DNA of 44,105 nucleotides from Enterococcus viikkiensis (GTDB lineage Bacteria; Bacillota; Bacilli; Lactobacillales; Enterococcaceae): contig NZ_BJDW01000019.1 in NCBI RefSeq assembly GCF_005405345.1, positions 1 through 44,105 on the forward strand, read 5' to 3'. Under the pieces are notes generated by a model. The model searched no databases and was not told the DNA's origin. It worked only from the letters and a program-made list of their open reading frames with translations. The stretch's first letter is position 1. Each line of letters begins with the position of its first letter. The position numbers and the translations under genes were made by a program. Positions 15,404 to 23,827 of this stretch are shown here, one piece after another.

Positions 15404-15994
15404 TTACGGCTTCACGATCTTCGGTGCTTGGCGCATCATTTCTACGATCCGATACATATTAGTTACTTCACCGACTGCGGCGGTTAATTCATAAAAGTTC
15501 AAGCAAGCGCCACAGGCATAGATTTCCACGCCTTGCTCGGCTAAGCCCTGCAAGTCTTCTAACGAGTCCGCACCTGTTGCTACCGATTGCACCCCACCAT
15601 TATAAAAAATCACCTTTTGTGGCAATACATCTTGTTCAGTCAGTGAATAAATAAAGCCTTTCAAAAGATTTTTCCCTAATTCATCCGAGCCGCGACCCAT
15701 CACATTAGTATCCACCACTACGATATAATCATCGACTGTTGCGACAGGTTCAGCGACTTGCGGTGTAATCTCAGTCAAATCTGCGTTCCCTTTTGAAATC
15801 ACCACCGTATAATGCCCAGGCCGATCTTGATCCATTTGATAAATATAGCCCAACTGCTCCGCCATTTTTTTCAAATTTTGCGTCGCGATTTCATTATCCA
15901 CAATCGTCTCAACCACTTCATGTTCCCGTAACGCCTTTTTCGTTTCAATTACCGGTAAGGGACAAGCCTTGCCTAATGCATCAATTTTAAACAT
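15404..15994 (-). CDS. yedF: Sulfurtransferase-like selenium metabolism protein YedF
   Basis: A 196 aa two-domain cytoplasmic protein. The N-terminal TusA-like domain has the CPLP motif (ACPLPVIETKKAL, Cys at about residue 10). The C-terminal DsrE-like part contains VMGRGSDELG and YACGACLNFYEL. Fusions of this kind co-occur with selD. It probably relays sulfur or selenium between the desulfurase-like enzyme and SelD; this role is inferred. It starts 14 bp after the selD stop. Confidence 0.9.
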   Translation of the reverse strand: MFKIDALGKACPLPVIETKKALREHEVVETIVDNEIATQNLKKMAEQLGYIYQMDQDRPGHYTVVISKGNADLTEITPQVAEPVATVDDYIVVVDTNVMGRGSDELGKNLLKGFIYSLTEQDVLPQKVIFYNGGVQSVATGADSLEDLQGLAEQGVEIYACGACLNFYELTAAVGEVTNMYRIVEMMRQAPKIVKP

Positions 15995-16008
15995 CTCTCT
16001 CCGCCTCT

Positions 16009-17031
16009 CTAATGCACAATTATTTCTTTGTCTTGTTTTTCAACAACTGTTCCAAAATCCTGCGCAGGAATGTCCGCTGCTTGCAGCTCGGCCACTAACG
16101 CCGCAACCTTTTCTGCCGGTACGCTAACCAAAAGCCCCCCTGAAGTTTGCGGATCAAACAATAATTCCTCGATTCCAAAATCATCAATCTGAAAATCCAT
16201 TTTAGCTTCCATGTAGTTGCGATTTCGCTGACCACCAGCAGTTAAAATAAATTCCTTTGCTCCTTGATAGGCCTCTTCAAAATACGGTAGATTTTGAGAA
16301 TCAAGCTTTGCGCTAAACTGTTCGTTCAGCATCTCATGCAAATGTCCAGCTAACCCGAAGCCTGTTACATCAGTACAGCTAGTAATGGGATATTTACGAA
16401 TGATCGCCATCGCATATTTATTCAACGTTTCCATGCTCGTGGTGGCTTTCACAAAAGCCTCTTCACTGATCTCCTCTGCGCTGTAACCTACCGTAATAAT
16501 GCTAACCCCTAGGGGCTTCGTCAAAATCAAATGATCCCCCAGCTGACAAGTATTGTTTTGATAGATATTATTCGGATCAATCGTTCCGGTCACCGACAAA
16601 CCGTATTTTACCGACTGGTCATGGATCGAGTGTCCCCCCGCTAAAATTGCACCGGCTTCCTGTACTTTTTCCGCACCGCCGCGTAAAATTTCTTTTAAGA
16701 TCGTTAAGTCTTTTTCTTCCGGAAAAGCGACGATATTCAAGGCTGATAACACTTCGCCTCCCATCGCGTAAACATCGCTCAGCGCATTCGCCGCCGCAAT
16801 CTTGCCAAACAGATACGGATCTGTCACCATCGTCGGGAAAAAATCCAAGGTTTGGATAATTGCTAGGTCTTCTCGCAGTTTAATAACAGCCGCGTCATCG
16901 GTTGAGTCAAACCCCACCAATAAATCTTCATGGGTCGTCTTAGGAAGGTCCGCTAATAATTCACCGAGATTGCCCGGTCCAATCTTCGCGTTGCACCCAC
17001 CGCAGACAATTAATTGTTGAACTGACTCCAT
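16009..17031 (-). CDS. selD: Selenide, water dikinase (selenophosphate synthetase)
   Basis: A 340 aa ATP-dependent enzyme that makes selenophosphate, the selenium donor for SelA. The glycine-rich N-terminus carries VCGGCNAKIG with catalytic Cys13 and Lys16. This position is Sec in many clostridial SelD proteins but Cys here, so SelD does not need its own product. FDSTDDAAVI and GGHSIHD are ATP and Mg sites. The ATG at 17031 has AAGGATGGTGG at proper spacing, whereas the in-frame ATG at 17043 has none. It is the first gene of the eight-gene operon. Confidence 0.96.
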   Translation of the reverse strand: MESVQQLIVCGGCNAKIGPGNLGELLADLPKTTHEDLLVGFDSTDDAAVIKLREDLAIIQTLDFFPTMVTDPYLFGKIAAANALSDVYAMGGEVLSALNIVAFPEEKDLTILKEILRGGAEKVQEAGAILAGGHSIHDQSVKYGLSVTGTIDPNNIYQNNTCQLGDHLILTKPLGVSIITVGYSAEEISEEAFVKATTSMETLNKYAMAIIRKYPITSCTDVTGFGLAGHLHEMLNEQFSAKLDSQNLPYFEEAYQGAKEFILTAGGQRNRNYMEAKMDFQIDDFGIEELLFDPQTSGGLLVSVPAEKVAALVAELQAADIPAQDFGTVVEKQDKEIIVH

Positions 17032-17057
17032 GTATTCCACCATCCTTCACGTGTTTT

Positions 17058-17063
17058 ATTATA
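17058..17063 (-). promoter_or_regulatory. Extended -10 promoter of the selenium operon
   Basis: TGCTATAAT on the minus strand is a consensus extended -10, 27 bp before the selD start. No strong -35 is present, as is common with extended -10 promoters. The seven following genes have gaps of 61 bp or less. Confidence 0.6.
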
Positions 17064-17242
17064 GCAGTTTGATTGTTATTTCTCTATGTATATTTAGTCA
17101 GCTACTAGTGACTTGGAAGCGTTCTATGCTAATGGTCATCTTTGCTTTATCCACCACTTTGATCATCCTAGCACAAAGTATCGAAAATAATTTTAAATTG
17201 CTTAAATTTTCATGATTTTCTTAACAATGAATTGGTTTTCGC

Positions 17243-17279
17243 ACAAAAAAACTACCTGCTCAATTCGAGCAAGTAGTTT
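17243..17279 (-). terminator. Terminator of the prd region
   Basis: Arms ACTACTTGCTC and GAGCAGGTAGT (one G-T pair) around GAATT are followed by seven T on the minus strand, just after the TSUP gene. Confidence 0.85.
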
Positions 17280-17290
17280 CCACTTTTATT

Positions 17291-18172
17291 CTAGTTAACT
17301 GCTGCTACTGGCTTACGGCTTTTCGTGATGTACGTAAAGCCTGTATAGACAATGACCGCGATAATAATCCAAGTCAAAATATCCAAATTCAGACCCGTGA
17401 CAAATTTCGCAGCAATAATTACTCCGATAATCCCACCGATTGTAATCGCTAAACTAACTTTACGTGCATAATCGCCTTCTTTAACGAAGTTCACGCTAGC
17501 AACGGGCATTAAGCCAGCACAAGAACCCATCATAACTGGAAACGCTACTAATGGACTCAACCCTAACATATAAACCATTGCCATACACGGTGCATAAAGA
17601 CCTACACCAATAGTCATCAACGCACCTAAAATAAAGTTAATAACGACACCAATCACTAATTTGATTCCAGTCAAGGCTGTGGCCGTATTGCCGGCACCTA
17701 ACATATCCAACATGCCTAATTGACGCAAGGCCATCAAGACTGCTGTGACGATCAAGGCAACTCCCATCCAAAACTGAACTTTTTTCTCTGGTAATTTCGT
17801 TACAAATTTTGAACCGATAAATGAACCCACGGTTGCAGCAATAATCAACGAAAACAAAGTAACCGGTGAAACTTTTACCACAGTGGTGAAGATAAATGCT
17901 TCAACCAATACCGGAATCGCATGAGCGACATTCAGCGTGCCCGGTAATAGACGGTCATGACCCAATTGCTTGGTAAAATCTAATAGCATCGCTGTTGGAG
18001 CAAAACTCCCGATCCCTAGAGTATCTAAAAAGTCAGTGATAAATCCGATTCCCCCAGAAACTGCCCAATTTCCATGTCCTAGATCATTTTTATGAGCAAC
18101 GAGATCACGCCCCATAACAAATGTATGCATCAAAATCAAAATTACATAAATTGCTAATAATAAAGTTACCAT
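17291..18172 (-). CDS. TSUP (TauE/SafE) family membrane transporter
   Basis: A 293 aa protein with about eight helices in two repeats. TSUP signatures are GGIGFITDFLDTLGIGSF in the first half and GVGLYAPCMAMVYMLG with GSCAGLMPVAS in the second. The family moves sulfite, sulfoacetate and other small anions. GGGAGG precedes the ATG. It lies 97 bp downstream of prdF on the same strand and ends at a terminator, so it can be the last gene of the prd transcript. Possible cargo is a sulfur or selenium oxyanion, or an organic acid product such as 5-aminovalerate; nothing decides. Confidence 0.85.
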   Translation of the reverse strand: MVTLLLAIYVILILMHTFVMGRDLVAHKNDLGHGNWAVSGGIGFITDFLDTLGIGSFAPTAMLLDFTKQLGHDRLLPGTLNVAHAIPVLVEAFIFTTVVKVSPVTLFSLIIAATVGSFIGSKFVTKLPEKKVQFWMGVALIVTAVLMALRQLGMLDMLGAGNTATALTGIKLVIGVVINFILGALMTIGVGLYAPCMAMVYMLGLSPLVAFPVMMGSCAGLMPVASVNFVKEGDYARKVSLAITIGGIIGVIIAAKFVTGLNLDILTWIIIAVIVYTGFTYITKSRKPVAAVN

Positions 18173-18269
18173 ATTATCCCTCCCTATTCAGTGAATGGAA
18201 ACCATTTTTCTAAACAAAATAATTCCCATTTCCATGCTATATATCCTTCTGCTAAAAAGCCTTCATCTT

Positions 18270-19286
18270 TTATCCCAACAAGAAACCGTCCTTCAGTGAA
18301 TCTTTAGGATCAACTAAGAATGAGTTGTATCCAGTGACATAAGCTGAGCCTGACACTCGCGGAATAATTGCTTTATAGCCACCTACTTCAGCTTCTTCAA
18401 CAATTTCGCCTTTGAATTTAGTACATAAAATACTTTCATAAACAAACGTATCGCCAACCTTCATTTCACCCTTGCCATACAATGTTGCAAGTTTGGCGCT
18501 AGTACCTGTTCCACAAGGTGAACGATCGACTTGGCCATCACCAAAGACCACTACGTTTTGATACGTTGCATCTGGACTTGTTGCTGGTCCATAGAATTCA
18601 ACCAAGTCAACTTCTTTGATGTGTTCCAACGTTGGATGTTGGATCTCAATTTGTTCATTGACCGCATCACGAATGATCATACCGATTTCATTAAATTTAG
18701 ACGCGTTTTCTGGCTTGATTTCTAAATTAATTGACGCAGCTGGCAAGATTGCAAAGAAGCTGCCGCCAAAGGAAATATCCATTGTTAATTCACCGATTTC
18801 AGGAACATTTACAGTGACATTTTCTTTATAAAGGAATGATTCCACATTTTCAAATGACACTGACTCAGCTGAATAGTCTTCATCTAAATGGACTGTTCCA
18901 CGAACGATTCCTGCTGGTGTATCTTGGACAACTTTGACTTCCCGTTCGCCTTCTTTTACTTCGACCCAGCCTTGTTCAACCGCTGAGGTCATCGCCGCAA
19001 TCGTATTGTGTCCACACATATTCAAGTAGCCACCTGAATCCATGAAGATAATACCGTAATCCGCTTCTTCGTGAACAGGTTCGGTAATAAATGCGCCGAA
19101 CATATCACGGTGTCCACGAGGTTCAAGCATCAACATTCTACGGATATCGTCTGCTTCTGTTTCTAAATATGCACGTTTGTCCGCCATTGTTTCACCAGGG
19201 AATCTGGGAATTCCGCCGATGATTAAACGTGCAGCTTCACCCGCTGTATGGGTATCGATTGCTGAGATCATTTTTGATACTTTCAT
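18270..19286 (-). CDS. prdF: Proline racemase
   Basis: A 338 aa cofactor-independent racemase that interconverts L- and D-proline and feeds D-proline to PrdA/PrdB. The two catalytic cysteines are in MCGHNT (Cys91) and SPCGTGTSAK (Cys258), as in the C. difficile enzyme. AGGAGG seven bases before the ATG fixes the start at 19286. The open frame extending to 19391 is not needed. It is the last enzymatic gene of the prd cluster, 179 bp after prdE. Confidence 0.95.
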   Translation of the reverse strand: MKVSKMISAIDTHTAGEAARLIIGGIPRFPGETMADKRAYLETEADDIRRMLMLEPRGHRDMFGAFITEPVHEEADYGIIFMDSGGYLNMCGHNTIAAMTSAVEQGWVEVKEGEREVKVVQDTPAGIVRGTVHLDEDYSAESVSFENVESFLYKENVTVNVPEIGELTMDISFGGSFFAILPAASINLEIKPENASKFNEIGMIIRDAVNEQIEIQHPTLEHIKEVDLVEFYGPATSPDATYQNVVVFGDGQVDRSPCGTGTSAKLATLYGKGEMKVGDTFVYESILCTKFKGEIVEEAEVGGYKAIIPRVSGSAYVTGYNSFLVDPKDSLKDGFLLG

Positions 19287-19465
19287 GATGTTCCTCCTCG
19301 TATTCATCATAAAGTATTTATTTTTCCATATTCGGGAAAAATAAATCTGATTGTCGAGTCGCGTATCATCAAGCAAAAGTCGTAGCCCCAAGTAGGAGCT
19401 AACGCTAACTTTAGAGCGACTCCGTTTGATTCTTCTGCATCCGTATCTATCAAGACACCGATAGC

Positions 19466-19945
19466 TTATCTGATTTGCTGATTGTCTTTTCGCATTTTTA
19501 ATTTGATTGACGCAAGCGCTTTTACTGCATCCCGCTGATTGATCGTATTTTCACCAACGACCTCGGTTTCGATACCTACTTCTGATTTATTAAAATCTAA
19601 GACATGCTTCGTAAAGTCATTTTCCACCACAAATTTCGCTTGTGTACCAATGAACTTAAGACCAATCACGCTGATATCTCGCCGACCGATTTCTTCCAAG
19701 GTATTCGCAAAGTCCACATCTGAATTGCCCCAGCCATCGGTTGAAGCGATCACACCATTAGTGCGCATACCTTCCAACCATGCAGCCGTTCGCTGCCCGA
19801 CTAAGTACTTCATTGCATTGCTTTGCGGTGTTCCAACAACTACGACTCCTTGAAAATCAATATCAGGGTCCTTTCCTAAAAGATCCACTAACGGGTCTTG
19901 GAAATGATGCAGGGATGTTTCTTTTGTCGATGGGCCAATTCCCAT
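19466..19945 (-). CDS. prdE: Proline reductase-associated protein PrdE
   Basis: A 159 aa protein that aligns by eye with the C-terminal (pyruvoyl) part of PrdA starting right after the PrdA cleavage Cys. It begins GIGPSTKETS against IGPASKETS in PrdA, then VVGTPQSN against FVGSPQAN, and DGWGNSDVDFANTLEEIG against EGFGNNHIDFASHIEEIG. It lacks the precursor Cys. The exact role of PrdE is unsettled; an accessory or structural role in the reductase complex is likely. AGGTGG precedes the ATG, 27 bp after prdD. Confidence 0.85.
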   Translation of the reverse strand: MGIGPSTKETSLHHFQDPLVDLLGKDPDIDFQGVVVVGTPQSNAMKYLVGQRTAAWLEGMRTNGVIASTDGWGNSDVDFANTLEEIGRRDISVIGLKFIGTQAKFVVENDFTKHVLDFNKSEVGIETEVVGENTINQRDAVKALASIKLKMRKDNQQIR

Positions 19946-19972
19946 AACGCCACCACCTATCCCTTATTTACC

Positions 19973-20710
19973 TTAGACCATGGAACGAATTGCACCATCA
20001 CGATACTCATTGGCTGACAAAAAGACCGGCATATTATTCATGTCGATAATAGAATTCCCACCTTTGAAACCGCTGGGTTCATTGGGAAAGAGCAGCATGT
20101 CGTACATTGCTCCTTGGCCAGCCACTTGTTTGACTAACGCGACCTTTGGCTTCCCTGGATTTGTTTTTTCTTCATAAACATGGGTCTCACAGGCAAATCT
20201 GCCTTCCAGCATTTTCATTCGTTCGCGAATTTCTTGCATAAATTCATCCACGATCGCAAACATTTTAAGACAAAGCTCACGATTAAAAGGGGTCCCCTTT
20301 TTCGCTAAAAGATCAATCAAAATGATGTAATCCTCTGCGTTAGGCGTCCCTGCTCGATTCAATACTAAATGATCACGCAATACGCCTTCAGAAGAACCAA
20401 ATTCATGCATTTGTTCTCCTTCTTCGATTGCTCCCGTCATTACAACGGAAACACCGGTAAGTGTATGCGTGATCCCAGAACCCAACACACCCAGCACCTT
20501 CGTGGATATCGGGATGATATCCATGATGGTGTTGGTCTCAACATTATGCTGATGTGGTTGGAGCAATCGAATCGTCAGCTTCTGAATAGCGGCGTCCTCG
20601 CAATCAAAGTCTTGCTTGATTTGCAAGCGAGTCGGTTCCATCCGGAAGTCGTTACCGATCGTAACCTCATCCATATGGAAAACTTTGATCTTTAACGTTT
20701 CGCCTCGCAT
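19973..20710 (-). CDS. prdD: Proline reductase-associated protein PrdD
   Basis: A 245 aa protein similar by eye to PrdA residues about 185-426, the part before the cleavage site. Shared blocks are MDIIPIS/MDVQPIA, GHTLTGV-like and VLDGVVMV stretches, EFGSSEG in both, and VAGQGAMYDM/IMGQGAMHDN. It ends RDGAIRSMV where PrdA reads DGGIHALTC. With PrdE it forms a genetically split PrdA-like pair without the self-cleaving Cys. GCAGGTG precedes the ATG. Its biochemical role is not established. Confidence 0.85.
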   Translation of the reverse strand: MRGETLKIKVFHMDEVTIGNDFRMEPTRLQIKQDFDCEDAAIQKLTIRLLQPHQHNVETNTIMDIIPISTKVLGVLGSGITHTLTGVSVVMTGAIEEGEQMHEFGSSEGVLRDHLVLNRAGTPNAEDYIILIDLLAKKGTPFNRELCLKMFAIVDEFMQEIRERMKMLEGRFACETHVYEEKTNPGKPKVALVKQVAGQGAMYDMLLFPNEPSGFKGGNSIIDMNNMPVFLSANEYRDGAIRSMV

Positions 20711-20743
20711 GATTCACACCTGCTTTCAACGTAAACGGCGATT

Positions 20744-20840
20744 AATAAGTAGCGTCCTCAGAAACAAGCCGAAAATTTACAAAAAGTAGAACAATTATTT
20801 TAGAAATTTCCGTCTTATTTCTCGACGCTAGGCACTTATT
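20744..20840 (-). other. Long-range stem in the prdB-prdD gap
   Basis: AATAAGTAGCGTC (20744-20756) pairs with GACGCTAGGCACTTATT (20824-20840), leaving a four-base bulge and a 67-base loop. It occupies most of the 147 bp gap and would fold in the prd mRNA. It has no T run, so attenuation or RNA processing is more plausible than termination. Confidence 0.45.
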
Positions 20841-20857
20841 AGCTCGACCTCTTGACT

Positions 20858-21583
20858 TTAGACGTGGGCAATGTATTCATAAGGTAATGGAACAATTTTC
20901 CCTGGCGTTTCGATTGATACTAGTGCTTCCAGTGTATCTTTCATGATACCTGTCTGCATTTCAATGTTGTGTGGTTCACCGGCATTGGCACCCATCGGTA
21001 CACGTGGTGCAACGGCACGTGGAGTCCCGTTTTGGCGTACAACTGGTGGTAACGCGGCGATTAAAATAGTAGGAATCCCTGCTTCCTCAATAGCTCTCTG
21101 CACGATCACGGCAGTTCTATGACAGGTTCCTCAGCCAGCGGTTAAGATGACTGCGTCAACTTCTTCTTCGACTAATTTTTGAGCGATTTCAGGACCAGTC
21201 ACATCGTGGAATGCGTCTTGGTCCCCACCGCCACCCATGAAGGCGTAGTGAACAGGTGCAGATTCTTTGATAAATCCTTCTGCTGCTAATTCATGTAAAC
21301 GGTCGATTGGGAACATTGCATTGATGTCACGGTTGGCATCAGCGTTATCATATCCACCGTGTGAAACCATCAATTCATCTGTGGTTGCAGTATCTGGTAC
21401 TTCACGGTATGAAGTATCACCTGCTAAGTTAAACCGTTTATCTGTTTTTAAGTGTACGCCGGCAGCTGTTGCTAATGCCACACGCATTTCTTTAAGTTCT
21501 TTTTTTACAGGGGTAAAGACAGATTTTGGCGTAATCGGCACAAAAATTTCTGACTGTAACCCTTCAAAGACTGTTAAGCCCAT
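20858..21583 (-). CDS. prdB: D-proline reductase selenoprotein subunit PrdB (UGA read as Sec)
   Basis: A 241 aa catalytic subunit whose Sec attacks D-proline bound to the PrdA pyruvoyl group to give 5-aminovalerate. The reading frame has an in-frame TGA at 21131-21133, codon 151. It reads ILTAG-Sec-GTCHRTAV and continues 90 more residues without interruption to a normal stop. The local motif is Sec-x-x-Cys, as known for PrdB. A bSECIS-like hairpin follows (21098-21114). GGAG nine bases upstream sets the ATG. An annotation that stops at TGA would wrongly split the gene into 150 and 83 aa pieces. Confidence 0.96.
21098..21114 (-). promoter_or_regulatory. Candidate bSECIS hairpin of prdB
   Basis: Sixteen bases after the UGA, CTGCCG pairs with CG-T-GCAG with a bulged T and a TGAT loop. 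A bulged U in the stem and a G in the apical loop are features of bacterial SECIS elements bound by SelB. Confidence 0.5.
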
Positions 21584-21586
21584 GTG

Positions 21587-21892
21587 TTAATTCTCCTCTC
21601 TTGTTTCTTCACGTTTTTTTCTGGCCTCGGCTCGACGACGTTCATGTTCATAAATAGCCGTTTTGTAATGTTCATCCGGCTCTTCTGCCAAGACTTCTGG
21701 ATAAGTCATTAAAAACCCAACTTCTTGACCGATTTCTAAATCATACTCAGAAATGATCATTCGACGAGGAATTTTAAGCTGGCCTAAACGACCCTTTAAA
21801 TCGATCGTCACGCTGGCATCATGAAGTTCAACAATGATCCCTTCAAACATTTGTTCCGTCGAAATATATTTGAGTTTATTCATTCCATCCAT
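21587..21892 (-). CDS. CBO2463/CBO2479-type protein of the prd operon
   Basis: A 101 aa small soluble protein. The N-terminal beta-rich part (MFEGIIVELHDASVTIDLKG, about 15-34) resembles a small RNA-binding or SH3-like barrel. The C-terminal 30 residues form a highly charged helix (HERRRAEARKKREETREEN). The same type of gene lies between prdA and prdB in clostridial prd operons. Function is unknown; assembly or maturation of the reductase is a guess. It begins 9 bp after prdA and ends 3 bp before prdB. Confidence 0.75.
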   Translation of the reverse strand: MDGMNKLKYISTEQMFEGIIVELHDASVTIDLKGRLGQLKIPRRMIISEYDLEIGQEVGFLMTYPEVLAEEPDEHYKTAIYEHERRRAEARKKREETREEN

Positions 21893-21901
21893 TACTTCAC
21901 C

Positions 21902-23800
21902 TTATTCTACTTCGTAAATTTCTTGACGTTTTTTACTCTTTGGCAAGATTTGTTCGTTATTAACTAACTCAACTTTCTTCCCAGTCGTTTTTTCGATGAT
22001 TTCAATGTTGTTCGCTTTTACATTTGGATTCCATTTACGTTCAGCAGCTTTGATTGTGCCGCCGCCCATTAATGTCTTCAACATTGCTAGATCACGAATT
22101 GCGTCTTCTTTACATAGTGTGTTATTTGACAAGATTTCGTTTTCGATCCCTTGCATTGATTTGTTGTTGTCAACCATCGCGATCATTTCAGGGTTTCCGA
22201 CAACTAACGCACCTTGGACAGCTGAATAAGAGTCGCCGACAACTTTGATACCACGTTTGCCGATTTCTTCGATATGTGAAGCAAAGTCGATATGGTTATT
22301 CCCAAATCCTTCGGTTGTAACGATTGCACCGTCAACATCCATTGCTTCGATCGTCATACCTAAACGTTTTGAAACATAGTATTTTTCTGTATTCGCTTGC
22401 GGAGAACCTACAAACAGAACACCGACTAAATCAATTTCTTCGTCTTCCATTGCTTCACGTACTAATGGTTCTCTCCAGTAGTGACGAGAAGTTTCTTTTG
22501 ATGCTGGTCCAATACAAGTTAACGCGTGGATCCCACCATCTAATACTTCCGTTGGTGCCAACATAATTGGTAAGTTACCAAGGTCAACGTTTGGTTTCGC
22601 GCCTAATGTCCCAACTGGTTCGATTGGCATGATCAAGTTATCGTGCATCGCACCTTGACCCATGATCTCTTTAACGATGACCACACGTTTGTTACCAATC
22701 CGGCGTGTTTGTACGATTTCATCATGTTCCACGACCAAGGATTCGTCTGCTTTTTTAACAGCTTCACGAATTTCTTGAGTAATGTGGTCAGATGCTTTAT
22801 GAGCGGCTAATGGTCCAGGACGTTCCATATTCGCGCCTTCTTTGATGGTTACTTGTGTCTTAATGAAGATTTCGCCTTTATCTGGTGCACCAGGACGTCC
22901 CCACATGATGTTACGGTCTAATTCACCTTCAGATGAACCGAATTCTCCGATTTGTACACCATTGGCATCAGTACCTGTAAGAACCATGACAACGCCGTCT
23001 AAGACACGGGTAACGCCATGGCCGATATCGGCACCATCAACTTTAGCAGCGATTGGCTGTACGTCCATGATCGTTTCACTATATTCGTTGTATTTGTCAG
23101 GTGTAATGATTTCAAAAGTAACACTTTCAACTAGCTCTTCTAGTTCCGCTGCTTCTTCGCACATGTCTTCCATTTTGCGTAGAACTAAAGTTGTACCGTC
23201 GATCTTTGTTTCGTCGCCGAAGATGACTTTTTCGATCTTAATATGGTCACGGCGAACAGAACGAACGACCTTTTCTTCTACTTTTGCTTCTGGAGTTGCT
23301 GCTTCAGGTGTTGGAGCAAGGGCTCCTTCAACTGATGGTGCTGGCGGTGCTGCTACTGGAGCGACACCCATTTGGCCGGCAACAGACATTGGTACTTCTA
23401 AATCAATGCCGCGTCCTTCAGCGATATGGATTCTAATTGTTTGTCCGCCCACTGATGCAACTGGCGCAACCGGTGGTACTGGAGCCATTGGCGCAGCCGG
23501 AGCTGCGTCTTCAGCAGGAGCCGCTGGAGCTTCCTCTTTAGTGTCCTCAGAAACACCATCTAATAATTCTCTTGTTAATGGAATCAGTGCATCTGTTGTT
23601 TCTTTTAAAGTAGTACCAAGTACTTGTTCGATTGTTAGAGTATCTTCGGCTAATTCTAGTAAGCCTGAATCCTCTAAATCTGGAAAGATCGCTGGATCTT
23701 CTAAATCATCTGCTGCGATTACTTTGCCCGCTTCTGCACGGCAACATAATACTGCAGGATCTTTGGCATGTTCTTTAGCAGTTTCTGCTGTAATAGACAT
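21902..23800 (-). CDS. prdA: D-proline reductase proprotein PrdA
   Basis: A 632 aa proprotein. It self-cleaves before a Cys, whose remnant becomes the pyruvoyl group that binds D-proline. The site is seen as HALTCIGPASKE with Cys429, giving pieces of about 428 and 204 residues. These match the 45 and 23 kDa chains known from C. sticklandii. An N-terminal domain (1-80) and a long Ala/Pro-rich flexible linker (about 88-175) precede the conserved core. AGGAGG precedes the ATG. It is the second gene of the operon after prdC. Confidence 0.96.
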   Translation of the reverse strand: MSITAETAKEHAKDPAVLCCRAEAGKVIAADDLEDPAIFPDLEDSGLLELAEDTLTIEQVLGTTLKETTDALIPLTRELLDGVSEDTKEEAPAAPAEDAAPAAPMAPVPPVAPVASVGGQTIRIHIAEGRGIDLEVPMSVAGQMGVAPVAAPPAPSVEGALAPTPEAATPEAKVEEKVVRSVRRDHIKIEKVIFGDETKIDGTTLVLRKMEDMCEEAAELEELVESVTFEIITPDKYNEYSETIMDVQPIAAKVDGADIGHGVTRVLDGVVMVLTGTDANGVQIGEFGSSEGELDRNIMWGRPGAPDKGEIFIKTQVTIKEGANMERPGPLAAHKASDHITQEIREAVKKADESLVVEHDEIVQTRRIGNKRVVIVKEIMGQGAMHDNLIMPIEPVGTLGAKPNVDLGNLPIMLAPTEVLDGGIHALTCIGPASKETSRHYWREPLVREAMEDEEIDLVGVLFVGSPQANTEKYYVSKRLGMTIEAMDVDGAIVTTEGFGNNHIDFASHIEEIGKRGIKVVGDSYSAVQGALVVGNPEMIAMVDNNKSMQGIENEILSNNTLCKEDAIRDLAMLKTLMGGGTIKAAERKWNPNVKANNIEIIEKTTGKKVELVNNEQILPKSKKRQEIYEVE

Positions 23801-23827
23801 TCGTTAATTCCTCCTAAATTGTTTTTC

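Noticed and set aside
16009-17031. SelD as a third selenoprotein
   Set aside because: The active-site position is a Cys codon (CGGC), not TGA.
19287-19391. N-terminal extension of proline racemase
   Set aside because: AGGAGG before the ATG at 19286 and the normal family start MKVSKM exclude it.
21131-21133. A nonsense mutation splitting prdB
   Set aside because: The flanking frames join into a full-length PrdB with Sec at the known position, and selA, selB, selC and selD are all present.
22842-23807. A 321-codon frame antisense to prdA
   Set aside because: Ser/Thr/Ala-rich shadow of the PrdA coding strand with no start signal.
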